Assembly: GCF_000010085.1 (NCBI RefSeq)
Contig: NC_007712.1
Coordinates: 1,364,001 to 1,428,000 of the forward strand
Origin: Sodalis glossinidius str. 'morsitans'
Lineage (GTDB): Bacteria > Pseudomonadota > Gammaproteobacteria > Enterobacterales > Enterobacteriaceae
DNA: 64,000 bases
Reading direction: 5' to 3'
In this document: positions 63,929 through 64,000 of the stretch, in pieces
How the letters are laid out: every line of letters starts with the position of its first letter
How positions within the stretch are numbered: position 1 is the stretch's first letter
Made by a program: the position numbers and the translations under genes
The notes under the pieces: model-generated
Seen by the model: only the letters and a program-made list of their open reading frames with translations
Database searches by the model: none
Told to the model about the DNA's origin: nothing

Positions 63929-64000
63929 TATATTCTCCTTAGCGCGTATAAACTCAATCTTTCACCACGGGCAGCTTACTGACCCCGGCGTTTTTTCTAC

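Overview
The window is an enterobacterial chromosome segment carrying a complete 33-kb Mu-type prophage. The backbone order (lnt-ybeX-ybeY-ybeZ / miaB / ubiF / Met-Leu-Gln tRNAs / asnB / nagC-nagA-nagB / nagE / glnS / fur / fldA / ybfE / ybfF / seqA / pgm / ybgA / phrB / ybgI-pxpB-pxpC / gltA) is the E. coli lnt-to-gltA order with blocks missing: nagD, chiPQ, one glutamine tRNA, the genes between seqA and pgm, and pxpA onwards. Scattered fresh pseudogenes (nagB, ybfF, pxpB, pxpC, an unnamed secreted protein, a gene next to fur) next to well-preserved housekeeping genes, at moderately high GC, suggest a recently host-restricted insect symbiont of the Sodalis lineage. Sodalis glossinidius is my best guess; this is inference from synteny and decay, not a database match.

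Layout. 1-5000: envelope, ribosome and tRNA maturation genes on the minus strand. 5117-7475: ubiF and a broken secreted-protein gene on the plus strand. 7550-8141: six tRNAs on the minus strand behind one strong promoter; one tRNA-Met copy has mispaired stems. 8556-13095: asnB, nagC, nagA. 13203-46130: the prophage, inserted in nagB. 46131-49215: nagB 5' part and nagE, divergent. 49536-54598: glnS, a decayed gene, fur, fldA, ybfE. 54776-63928: ybfF (broken), seqA, pgm, ybgA, phrB, ybgI, pxpB and pxpC (broken), gltA.

The prophage resembles the BcepMu type: a leftward early operon (transposase, AAA ATPase, GemA, Mor-like activator) running toward the left end, a divergent repressor with a lipoprotein gene behind it, a Dam-like methylase, then a rightward block of lysis genes, a Mu-like head module and a P2-like contractile tail, ending in fibre and fibre-assembly genes. 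I see no frameshift in its genes apart from the expected overlapping tail-chaperone frame. The ends can be read to the base: both begin TGAT with GATAAATG-like sites at positions 14 and 37, and they are flanked by a 6-bp duplication TCGCAC.

Metabolic consequence: NagE (uptake) and NagA (deacetylase) look intact, but NagB is cut after residue 239/240 and now reads into phage DNA, keeping all catalytic residues while losing Tyr254 and the C-terminal segment. Whether this hybrid deaminase works decides whether the cell can burn N-acetylglucosamine or only route it to cell wall.
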